A stretch of 64,000 nucleotides of DNA, from NCBI GenBank assembly GCA_029547805.1, contig JAKPOP010000018.1, positions 47,420 through 111,419 of the forward strand, in the 5' to 3' direction. Under the pieces are notes generated by a model. The model was given only the letters and a program-made list of their open reading frames with translations. It did not search any database and was not told the DNA's origin. Shown piece after piece: positions 1 to 6,815 of the stretch. A program made the translations under genes and the position numbers. Positions within the stretch are counted from its first letter, which is position 1. The number at the start of each line of letters is the position of its first letter. This stretch comes from Deltaproteobacteria bacterium. Lineage in GTDB: Bacteria > Myxococcota_A > UBA9042 > DTJE01.

Positions 1-171
1 GCGGTGGGGTCCTTCCTGCTCATGGCCGGGGCCAGTGGTCATGCGCTGGCCTCCGGGGCCCACGGGGAGGGCGGCCCGGCTGCGGATCTGGCGGCCGAGC
101 AGCACTGCTCCCACGGGTCGCACGGGTCCCACGGCTCGCACGGCTCCCACGGGTCCCACGGATCCTGGTAG
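1..171 (+). CDS. C-terminal part of a small secreted His/Gly/Ser-rich protein (5' end outside window)
   Basis: Frame 1 is open from the first base to TAG at 169-171 (56 codons). It begins with a hydrophobic, signal-peptide-like stretch (VGSFLLMAGASGHALA) and continues with a Gly/Ala-rich segment. It ends in Cys followed by six tandem Ser-His-Gly triplets and a final Ser-Trp. The true start is probably just upstream of the window, because the hydrophobic core is already running at base 1; a GTG at position 4 is a weaker internal option. Short secreted proteins with dense His and one Cys often bind Zn, Ni or Cu, but I do not recognise the family. The ccm operon follows after about 200 bases. 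Function is unassigned; the metal-binding idea is inference from composition. Confidence 0.6.
   Translation, partial: AVGSFLLMAGASGHALASGAHGEGGPAADLAAEQHCSHGSHGSHGSHGSHGSHGSW
109..162 (+). repeat. Six in-frame 9-bp repeats encoding Ser-His-Gly
   Basis: Six consecutive copies of TCN-CAC-GGN encode (Ser-His-Gly)6. Third-position variation between copies (tcc/tcg, ggg/ggc/gga) suggests the repeat is kept at the protein level and is not a fresh slippage product. Confidence 0.85.
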
Positions 172-305
172 TTCCCGAGCCGGGGCGTCCCGTCGTCATC
201 CCAGCAGACCGCATCCTCCCTGATTGTTGATGTGTCAATCTCCGGGGTCGCCTGGTTGGAGGGGAGGGGCAGGTCCAGGCCCGATGCCGGTTTGATGGGG
301 ACGCC

Positions 306-334
306 TTTACAGGAAGGGACGGGATGTGTAGCGT
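306..334 (+). promoter_or_regulatory. Possible sigma70 promoter for the ccm operon
   Basis: TTTACA (306-311), a 17-base spacer and TAGCGT (329-334) lie about 40 bases upstream of the ccmE start. The -35 matches consensus at 5 of 6 bases but the -10 at only 3 of 6, so this is a weak call. The rest of the 172-373 gap shows no gene. Confidence 0.3.
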
Positions 335-373
335 GAACGCCCGGCCGTCCCGGGGGGATGGGAAGGAGGCCCG

Positions 374-829
374 ATGGCGAAGCGATGGATCCCGCTCCTG
401 GTGGCCGGCCTGGTGCTGGCCGGGGGCCTGGTGGTGGTCGGGTCCTCGATGTCCGGTGGCGTCTACAGCCTGACCCTCGAGGAGGCCCTGACGGCGACGG
501 ACCGTCTCGGGGACCGGGAGTTCAAGGTCTCGGGCATCGTGAAGGAGGGCAGCGTCCGGAAGGGGCAGAACGCCTTCGAGACGCGCTTCGAGATCGGGGA
601 CGGGACGGGCCGCACCCTGGCCTGTGTCTACCAGGGGGCTCTTCCGGACCCCTTCGCCGAGGGACGGGAGGTCATCCTCCAGGGGCGGATGGAGGGTCCC
701 GGGGCGATGCGAGTGGGGAAGATGATCGTGAAGTGCCCCTCGAAGTACCAGGAGGCCGGGGTGTCGGAGGAGCAGGCCGAGGAGTACTACCGGGAGAAGT
801 ATCGGGGCGGGCACCGGAAGGAGCCCTGA
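374..829 (+). CDS. ccmE: Cytochrome c maturation protein CcmE, cysteine-type heme chaperone
   Basis: Membrane-anchored periplasmic heme chaperone of System I cytochrome c maturation; it takes heme from CcmC and passes it to CcmF. The 151-residue protein has one N-terminal transmembrane anchor (about residues 6-24) and an OB-fold beta domain. The heme-binding loop reads VKCPSKY (Cys121-x3-Tyr125) in place of the usual histidine-containing HxxxY motif. The cysteine (CxxxY) form is known from Desulfovibrio and archaea, where the Ccm system is a variant lacking CcmH/CcmI. No ccmH or ccmI is present in this window, which fits. It is first in the ccm operon, 9 bases ahead of ccmF. The annotated ATG is followed directly by a basic, hydrophobic anchor. 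Confidence 0.93.
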   Translation: MAKRWIPLLVAGLVLAGGLVVVGSSMSGGVYSLTLEEALTATDRLGDREFKVSGIVKEGSVRKGQNAFETRFEIGDGTGRTLACVYQGALPDPFAEGREVILQGRMEGPGAMRVGKMIVKCPSKYQEAGVSEEQAEEYYREKYRGGHRKEP

Positions 830-838
830 GGAATCGGC

Positions 839-3466
839 ATGAGCGTCGCGGCGTTGGGACAGGTCCTGGTCATCGTTCTCCTGGGGACGGCGGCCCTGGC
901 GACGGTGCTGGCGGTGGCGGGGGCCGTCCGGAAGCGGGAGGACCTGGTCCGGGCCGCCGGGTGGGGGGTCCGGGGGGCGGGTTGGCTCGCGGTGGCGATG
1001 GCCCTGCTGCTGTTCCGGGCCATCCTGACCCATGATTTTCGGATCCAGTACGTGGCCCAGTACACCGACACCAGCCTGCCGGTCTTCTACCTCCTGACGG
1101 CCTTCTGGGGTGGAGAGAAGGGGGCCCTGGCCTTCTGGGTCACCGCCCTGGGGCTGCTGGCCGCCGTCTGGGCCCGGTCCCGACAGGGGGACGGGTCCCC
1201 GGAGACGGGATGGGCATTGGGGGTTCTGTCGGCCACGATGTCCTTCTTCCTGGTCCTGATGGTCTTCGCCTCGAGCCCCTTCGAGACCTTTGCCGCCTCC
1301 GGGGGTCCCCCCGACGGCAACGGCCTGAACCCCCTGCTGCAGAATCCCCTGATGGCGGTGCATCCCCCGCCGCAGTTGCTGGGCTTCATTGCCTACGCCG
1401 TGCCCTTTGCGATGGCCTTCGGGGCCCTGGCCACCGGGCGGGCCGATGGGACCTGGTCTCGTCGGGCCCGTCCCTGGAGCCTCTTCGCCTGGGGCATGCT
1501 GACGGCGGGCCTCGTGGTCGGGGAACTGTGGTCCTACCTGGAACTGGGCTGGGGAGGCTACTGGGGCTGGGACCCGGTGGAGAACGCGGCCCTGCTCCCC
1601 TGGCTCACGGGCACGGCGATGATCCACACCACCTCGGCAGAGTATCGAGGAGGACAACTGCGGCGCTGGAACCTGGCCCTGGCGGGGATCACCTTCTGGC
1701 TGACCCTCTTCGCGACCTTCCTGACCCGGTCCCAGTTGATCCAGTCCCTGCACTCCTTCACCGGGTCCGCCCTCACCCCCTTCTTCCTCTGGTCCCTGGT
1801 GGTCACCGCGGTGGTCCACGGGGGCCTCATGGCCTGGCGCTGGAAGGCCTTCGCGCCCAGGGAGGCGGTGGCCGCATGGACCTCCCGGGAAGCCGCCGTG
1901 CTGGCCCAGATCGCCCTGTTCCTGCTGATGGTCTTCGTGGTGATGTGGGGCACCCTTCTTCCAAAACTCAGCGAGTCTCCGGCGGTGCTGGCGGCGATGA
2001 ACCGGGTGCTGGGGGCCGTGGCGTCCCTCACCGGTCGGGAGTTCATCCCCCTGTCGGGGGCGATCCAGGTAGGCCCCGAGTGGTTCAACCGGGTGGTGGG
2101 TCCCCTGGGGATCGCGCTGCTGGCCTTGACTGCCGTGGGGCCCCTGCTGCCGAACCGGGCGCCGGTCGGGGCCGAGGGACGGCGACTGGCGTGGAAGACG
2201 GCCCTGGTGGGAGCGGTGGCTGCCCTGGTGCTTCTGGTGCTCCTGATCGGGATTCGGGGGCGGGCCCTGGGGATCGCCTCGGGACTGCCCTGGGGCCGGG
2301 CCTCGTGGATCTATCTCCGGGGGCTGTCGTGGCCGGGCATCTATGGCCTCGCGGCGGTGGTGTTCGCTGGCATGACCCTGGCCGTGGCCTCCCAGGACTG
2401 GGTCTCGGCCCTTCGGGCTCGGCGCCGCACCGCCGGGGAGTCCTGGCGCCGGGCTGCCGGGGTGCTCTTCCGGACGAATCCCGGGCGATTCGGCGGTCAC
2501 CTGGTCCACGTCGGCGTCGCCTTGTCGTTCCTGGGGTATGCAGGAGCCGCCGGGAAACTGGTCCAGAAGGACGTGGTGCTGGATCGCCTCGAGTCCATCA
2601 CGCTGGGGGGGCGGGAGATCCGGCTGCTGGGCACCGCCGAGACCTGGAATCCCGAGGAGAACTTCGGGTCCCTCCAGGCCCGGTTCCTGGTCACGGGGCT
2701 CCGGGAGCGTCCGTCCCGGGAGGCCCAGGAACGGCTCCGGGGGAGCCTGCCTCCCGGCGTCGTCTTGGAACCGGGAGAGGGGGCCTTCGTGCAGGTGGCC
2801 TTCCCCGATGCAACCAGCGCCCGGTCCTGGTGGGTCCAGGCTCGGGCCCAGGCGGAACTGGCCCCGTCCCTGGTGGTGATGGCCACGGACCGGGATCGGC
2901 GGGTGGTGCGTCTGGCGCCCCGGACACCGGGGATCCTCCGGGTGGTTCCCGAGTCCTTCCAGCGCATGGGGGAGGCGATCCGGTCCATTGGCCAGGACCT
3001 GGGCGAGGGGGCGCTGACGCTGGCGTCGGGCCGCCGGGACCCGGTCTGGACGGTGACGGTGCGGGACCCGGAGGTCTTCGAGGCGCTCGTCGCGGGCCTG
3101 TCCGGAAAGGGGGACCCGGCCTGGATGGCGGTTCGCCGGGTGGACGGGGATCCGGTCCGGGTCGAGGTGATCCCGGCGGGGGTCGGAAAGGTGATGACCC
3201 CAGAGGTTCGCTTCTACCTGCGGTCCGAGAATCCGACGACCGAGGTGGACATCGAGGCCGGTTTCTGGTCGGACCTCTATCTGGCGGCCACTCCGGCTCG
3301 GGGCGTGGGGTCGGTGAACCTCACGGCGATGGATCACCCGATGATGTCGGTCCTGTGGTTGGGGGCTCTCGTGATCCTGGTGGTCACGACGATGCTGGCG
3401 TGGCCAGCCGCCGCTCCGGTTCCCGGGACCGCCCCGGTGCGTGAGGCCGAGGGGGTACCGTCATGA
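839..3466 (+). CDS. ccmF: Cytochrome c heme lyase subunit CcmF
   Basis: Polytopic inner-membrane protein that receives heme from CcmE and attaches it to apocytochrome c in the periplasm. The tryptophan-rich WWD heme-handling motif is clear: GWGGYWGWDPVENAALLPWL near residues 236-255, followed by conserved His-containing segments. At 875 residues it is well above the roughly 650 typical of proteobacterial CcmF. The surplus is a large soluble region (about residues 570-840) between the last helices, rich in charged and beta-type sequence, with a final transmembrane helix near 845-865. Its TGA overlaps the ATG of the next small gene (ATGA), so translation is probably coupled. The enlarged periplasmic domain may partly replace missing CcmH/CcmI functions; that is inference. 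Confidence 0.95.
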   Translation: MSVAALGQVLVIVLLGTAALATVLAVAGAVRKREDLVRAAGWGVRGAGWLAVAMALLLFRAILTHDFRIQYVAQYTDTSLPVFYLLTAFWGGEKGALAFWVTALGLLAAVWARSRQGDGSPETGWALGVLSATMSFFLVLMVFASSPFETFAASGGPPDGNGLNPLLQNPLMAVHPPPQLLGFIAYAVPFAMAFGALATGRADGTWSRRARPWSLFAWGMLTAGLVVGELWSYLELGWGGYWGWDPVENAALLPWLTGTAMIHTTSAEYRGGQLRRWNLALAGITFWLTLFATFLTRSQLIQSLHSFTGSALTPFFLWSLVVTAVVHGGLMAWRWKAFAPREAVAAWTSREAAVLAQIALFLLMVFVVMWGTLLPKLSESPAVLAAMNRVLGAVASLTGREFIPLSGAIQVGPEWFNRVVGPLGIALLALTAVGPLLPNRAPVGAEGRRLAWKTALVGAVAALVLLVLLIGIRGRALGIASGLPWGRASWIYLRGLSWPGIYGLAAVVFAGMTLAVASQDWVSALRARRRTAGESWRRAAGVLFRTNPGRFGGHLVHVGVALSFLGYAGAAGKLVQKDVVLDRLESITLGGREIRLLGTAETWNPEENFGSLQARFLVTGLRERPSREAQERLRGSLPPGVVLEPGEGAFVQVAFPDATSARSWWVQARAQAELAPSLVVMATDRDRRVVRLAPRTPGILRVVPESFQRMGEAIRSIGQDLGEGALTLASGRRDPVWTVTVRDPEVFEALVAGLSGKGDPAWMAVRRVDGDPVRVEVIPAGVGKVMTPEVRFYLRSENPTTEVDIEAGFWSDLYLAATPARGVGSVNLTAMDHPMMSVLWLGALVILVVTTMLAWPAAAPVPGTAPVREAEGVPS

Positions 3467-3618
3467 CGGGGATGGACGTCGTCTTTGCCTTGTCGATGGC
3501 CGCCGTGTTGACGCTGGCCCTCCGGGACCTCCTCGGGGCCTTCGGGGAGGTCCTCCCGGAGGACCAGGACCGGAGGGGTGGAGCCCTTCCCCCGTCCGAT
3601 GACCAGGGGGGAGCATGA
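3463..3618 (+). CDS. Small single-span membrane protein in the ccm operon (51 aa)
   Basis: A 51-residue reading frame between ccmF and the next gene. Its ATG overlaps the ccmF stop (ATGA) and its own TGA overlaps the following ATG in the same way, so both ends are translationally coupled. The N-terminal half is a hydrophobic helix (about residues 5-28); the C-terminal half is acidic and Pro/Gly-rich. I do not recognise it. Its size and single helix recall CcmD-like accessory subunits, but a better CcmD candidate lies downstream at 6433. It could be an accessory subunit of CcmF. Confidence 0.65.
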   Translation: MTGMDVVFALSMAAVLTLALRDLLGAFGEVLPEDQDRRGGALPPSDDQGGA

Positions 3619-4322
3619 GCGGGCGGGTACTGGCGCTTCTGGCCCTGGCGGCCGTGGCCGTCCCAGGGGGACCCCGGTCGGGATGGGCCTTTCCGGGGGC
3701 CGGAGAGTCGCCGCCCGGAGGCGTGCTGCTGGTGGAGATCACCCCGGCCGAAGGGGTTCTCCAGGTGGCCCAGGCCTGGTTTCCGGGGCCGGCGGCCGGG
3801 TCCCGGGTCTTTCCGCTGCTTCTCCCTGAGGACGGCCCGGGACCGGAGATCCGCCCGGCCGTCGGGGAGGACTCGGGGGGGCTCCAGGTCCGGGGTCGCG
3901 GGGGTGCCCGGGCCGAGTTCCGGGACGGGACCCTGCGGCTCGCGGGCCAGCCCGATGGGTCTGGGGAGTTCGCCCTCGAGGTGACCTACCGGGTCCCCGT
4001 GACAACCTCCCGGCTGATGTTCCGGGTCCTCGTGAACGACCCCCTCGATCGGGTCCAGGTGATCCACCAGGGCGGGGCCCATGCCCTCCATGTCCGACCC
4101 CTGCGTCCGTACGCCTTTCGCGAGGAGGATGAGGGGGACGGGGCCTGGCGCTATCAGGACGTTCCGGGCCCCCTGCGCTCCGGGGAGACGCTGCGGGTCG
4201 CGGTGGGGAGGCTTCCCGAGGCCCGGCGGCCGTACCGGTGGGCCGGGGCCGCCCTGCTGGGGACCGTGGGGATCTTCGGTCTCCTCGTCGCCCTGCGCCG
4301 GAGGGACGGACGTGGCCGATGA
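3615..4322 (+). CDS. Unknown exported, membrane-anchored protein in the ccm operon
   Basis: A 235-residue protein with an N-terminal signal peptide (about 1-26), a periplasmic beta-rich region and a C-terminal transmembrane helix (about 209-228) followed by a short basic cytoplasmic tail. The topology is that of a periplasmic domain tethered at its C-terminus. There are no cysteines, CxxCH or thioredoxin motifs, so it is not CcmG or CcmH. The 11-base overlap with ccmA and the ATGA overlap upstream place it firmly in the ccm operon. I do not recognise the family. A role in apocytochrome handling is suggested only by position. Confidence 0.75.
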   Translation: MSGRVLALLALAAVAVPGGPRSGWAFPGAGESPPGGVLLVEITPAEGVLQVAQAWFPGPAAGSRVFPLLLPEDGPGPEIRPAVGEDSGGLQVRGRGGARAEFRDGTLRLAGQPDGSGEFALEVTYRVPVTTSRLMFRVLVNDPLDRVQVIHQGGAHALHVRPLRPYAFREEDEGDGAWRYQDVPGPLRSGETLRVAVGRLPEARRPYRWAGAALLGTVGIFGLLVALRRRDGRGR

Positions 4323-5046
4323 CGAGGAAGACCGCCGCGAGGCCCCGGTGGAACTCCGGTGCGAGGCCCTGGTCCGGGTCATCGGGCGGCGCCATGTCCT
4401 GCGAGAGGTGGGATTCCAGGCCCGGGGCGGCGAGGTCGTCGCCCTGGTGGGGCGCAATGGCGCCGGCAAGAGCACGCTGCTGGCGATGCTGGCCGGACGG
4501 CGGGCGCCGGATCGGGGCCGTCTCTCGCTGACGGCCGCCGGGGTGGAGGCCCGGGGTGGGGCCCTCCGGGGCCTCGTGGGATTCCTGCCCCACGAACTGC
4601 TGGTCTATCCGGACCTGACGGCCCGGGAGAACCTGCACTTCACCGCGGTCCTGCACGGGGTTCCCGACCCGGCTGCACGGGTGGCCGCCGTGCTCCGGGA
4701 CGTGGGGCTGGAGGCCGACGGGGACCGGCTGGTCCGGGCCTTCAGCCGGGGGATGCAACAGCGGGCGGCCATCGGCCGGCTGCTGGTCTCCGGGGCCCGG
4801 GTCTGGTTGCTGGACGAGCCGACCACGGGCCTCGACGAGGGGGGGCGGCGCTGGCTTCTGTCCCTGCTGGCCGACCAGGGACGCCGGGGGCGACTGGTGA
4901 TCTTCAGCACCCATCACCCCTCGGAGGTGCAGGAGGCTGCCACCCGGGTCCTGGTCCTGGAGGGCGGCCGCGTGGTGGCGGACCTGCCTGCGGGGGCCGA
5001 GGGGGCCGCGAGGGCCTTCGCCCGGATGGAAGGGGGCGGGGCATGA
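4312..5046 (+). CDS. ccmA: ABC transporter ATP-binding protein CcmA
   Basis: ATPase of the CcmABCD complex that releases holo-CcmE during cytochrome c maturation. Over 244 residues the nucleotide-binding signatures are all visible: Walker A GRNGAGKST, ABC signature FSRGMQQR, Walker B VWLLDEPTTGLD and the switch His in STHHPSE. The start is taken as GTG at 4312, because the product then begins just before the ABC core and no ATG fits this frame. The gene overlaps the preceding one by 11 bases and ccmB by 4 (ATGA). Confidence 0.93.
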   Translation: MADDEEDRREAPVELRCEALVRVIGRRHVLREVGFQARGGEVVALVGRNGAGKSTLLAMLAGRRAPDRGRLSLTAAGVEARGGALRGLVGFLPHELLVYPDLTARENLHFTAVLHGVPDPAARVAAVLRDVGLEADGDRLVRAFSRGMQQRAAIGRLLVSGARVWLLDEPTTGLDEGGRRWLLSLLADQGRRGRLVIFSTHHPSEVQEAATRVLVLEGGRVVADLPAGAEGAARAFARMEGGGA

Positions 5047-5720
5047 GGGAGGCCTGGCGCAGTTTCCGGGCGCTCGTGGGCAAGGACCTCCGGGTCGAGT
5101 TCCGGACCCGGGACGTCCTCTACACCACCGGCCTCTTCGCGTTGATGCTGGTGGTCATCTTTTCCTTCGCCTTCCTCTCCGACCCCTCCAAGGCCCGGGA
5201 CTACGGCCCCGGGATCATCTGGGTGACGGTGCTGCTGGCCACGACCGTGGGACAGAACCGGCTCTTCGACCGGGAGCGGGAAAACGACTGCCTCTGGGCG
5301 CTGCTCCTCTCCCCGGTCTCCCCCGAGGTCCTCTTCCTGGCCAAGGTGACGGCCCAGTTGGCCTTTGCGCTGTTGATGCAGGTCCCGACCCTGGGCCTCA
5401 TCGTGCTGTTCTTCGACCTGCGGGTCGTGGACCCCGCCTCCTTCTTCGGCGCCCTGCTGCTGGGCAACCTGGCCCTGGGGCTCGTGGGCACGCTCTTCTC
5501 GGCGATGCTGATGAACTCCCGCATGAAGGAGGTCCTGCTGCCCCTGGTGACCTATCCCCTGCTGGTCCCGGTGCTGATCGCCGGGGTCAAGGTCACGGCC
5601 CTGGCCCTGGGGGCCCCGGTCGCCGAGGACCCGGGAGGGTGGTTGAGGTTCCTCGTGGGCTTCGACATGATCTTCGGCGTCGTCACGGTGCTGCTGTTCG
5701 GACGCATGATCCGGGCCTGA
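5043..5720 (+). CDS. ccmB: Heme exporter membrane protein CcmB
   Basis: Inner-membrane permease-like partner of CcmA. The 225-residue protein has about six hydrophobic helices and opens with the family's cytoplasmic segment (FRALVGKDLRVEFRTRD). Conserved CcmB features include the FDRERENDCLWALLLSP region and the later EVLLPLVTYPLLVPVLI helix. The ATG overlaps the ccmA stop. The length matches the usual 220-230 residues. Confidence 0.93.
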   Translation: MREAWRSFRALVGKDLRVEFRTRDVLYTTGLFALMLVVIFSFAFLSDPSKARDYGPGIIWVTVLLATTVGQNRLFDRERENDCLWALLLSPVSPEVLFLAKVTAQLAFALLMQVPTLGLIVLFFDLRVVDPASFFGALLLGNLALGLVGTLFSAMLMNSRMKEVLLPLVTYPLLVPVLIAGVKVTALALGAPVAEDPGGWLRFLVGFDMIFGVVTVLLFGRMIRA

Positions 5721-5740
5721 GCCCCGGCGAGGGAGGAGGG

Positions 5741-6436
5741 ATGGAACGGGCGGGATACGGGTTGACGCTGGCGGCGATGGGGGCCGTGATGGCGGCCCTG
5801 TACCTGGTCTTTTTCGTGGCCCCGCTGGAGGCGACGCTGGGGATTTCCCAGAAGATCTTCTACTTCCACGTCGGATCCGCGATCCACATGATGGTCGCCT
5901 TCGGGGTCTGCGCCCTGGCCGGGGTGACCTATCTGGTCTCGATCCGAGGGGCCCCGGGGGTGGCCGACTGGGCCGATGCGGTCGGGGTGGCCACGGCCGA
6001 GGTCGGGGTCATGCTGGGGGCCGTGGTGCTGGTCACCGGTCCCCTCTGGGCCCGGAAGGCCTGGGGGACCTGGTGGACCTGGGAGCCCCGCCTCACCCTG
6101 TCCCTGATGGTCTTCCTGCTCTTTCTGGCGTATCTTGCCCTCCGGTCCTTCGCCGGGGAGGACCGGTTCGCCCGAGCGGTGGGGTCGGGACTGGCGATCC
6201 TGGGCCTCCCGGCCATCTACCTGATCCACTATGCGGTGGAGCGGTGGGGCGGGGCCCATCCCCAGGTGATCTACAAGGGAGGGCTCCAGCAGCCGGAGAT
6301 GCGCCTGGCCTTCGGGGTCAGCGTGCTGGCGGTCGGGTTGACGGCCTGGGCGCTGGTGGTTCTCCGGATGTCCCTGGAGCGGCAGCGGCGGGACCTGGAC
6401 CGGCTGTTCCTGGAAGCGGACCGGCGGATGGGATGA
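5741..6436 (+). CDS. ccmC: Heme-handling membrane protein CcmC
   Basis: CcmC binds heme at the periplasmic face and loads it onto CcmE. The 231-residue protein has six predicted helices, the tryptophan-rich motif WGTWWTWEPRLT (residues 108-119) and flanking candidate heme ligands His43 (YFHVG) and His163 (IHYAVE). The start is ATG 5741, preceded by a good GGAGGAGG ribosome-binding site; there is a 20-base gap after ccmB. The gene overlaps the next by ATGA. Confidence 0.93.
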   Translation: MERAGYGLTLAAMGAVMAALYLVFFVAPLEATLGISQKIFYFHVGSAIHMMVAFGVCALAGVTYLVSIRGAPGVADWADAVGVATAEVGVMLGAVVLVTGPLWARKAWGTWWTWEPRLTLSLMVFLLFLAYLALRSFAGEDRFARAVGSGLAILGLPAIYLIHYAVERWGGAHPQVIYKGGLQQPEMRLAFGVSVLAVGLTAWALVVLRMSLERQRRDLDRLFLEADRRMG

Positions 6437-6771
6437 GGAGGCCGAGGATGGGACGGAAGGGATGGGTCATGGCGGCGCTGGTCCTCCTGGGCCTGGCCCG
6501 GGGGAGCGTCGCTCAGGAGGCGGTGCCGGATGGGAAGGCCCCCCAGGCCGCCTGGACCGGTGACTGGAAGGCAGGCATCGAGGCCGGCGAGGCCCGGGAG
6601 ACCCTGCCCGGGGAGACCTTCGTGGTGGCGGCCTACGGGGTCCTGTGGCTGATCCTGTTCCTGTTCGTGTTGCGGCTGCTGGGCCTGAACGCCGCGAACC
6701 GCCGGGAGATGGCCCAGTTGCGCGAGATGCTGGACCGGCACCTCCAGGACCGACCGCGGTCCGGGACGTGA
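6433..6771 (+). CDS. CcmD-like small membrane protein
   Basis: A 112-residue protein, or 107 from the in-frame ATG at 6448. It has a cleavable-looking signal peptide ending near SVAQ, a short periplasmic stretch, one transmembrane helix (TFVVAAYGVLWLILFLFVLRLLG) and a charged C-terminal tail predicted to be helical. The FVxAAYxxxWxxLFxFVLRL pattern followed by RREMAQLREML resembles CcmD-family proteins, which hold CcmC, CcmE and CcmAB together. It directly follows ccmC, the usual place for ccmD, with an ATGA overlap. It is longer than the typical 50-70 residue CcmD because of the signal-like N-terminus. Confidence 0.7.
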   Translation: MRRPRMGRKGWVMAALVLLGLARGSVAQEAVPDGKAPQAAWTGDWKAGIEAGEARETLPGETFVVAAYGVLWLILFLFVLRLLGLNAANRREMAQLREMLDRHLQDRPRSGT

Positions 6772-6815
6772 GGGCGGCGGATGGACGACCCGGTGGGACC
6801 GAGAAGGGGGATTCC

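Noticed and set aside
109..162. CRISPR-like short repeat
   Set aside because: The 9-base repeats are contiguous and in frame with no spacers; no CRISPR array was seen in the window.
20..3337. Very long minus-strand open frame opposite ccmE/ccmF
   Set aside because: It is a Pro/Arg/Gly-rich shadow created by high GC; the plus strand carries unmistakable CcmE and CcmF.
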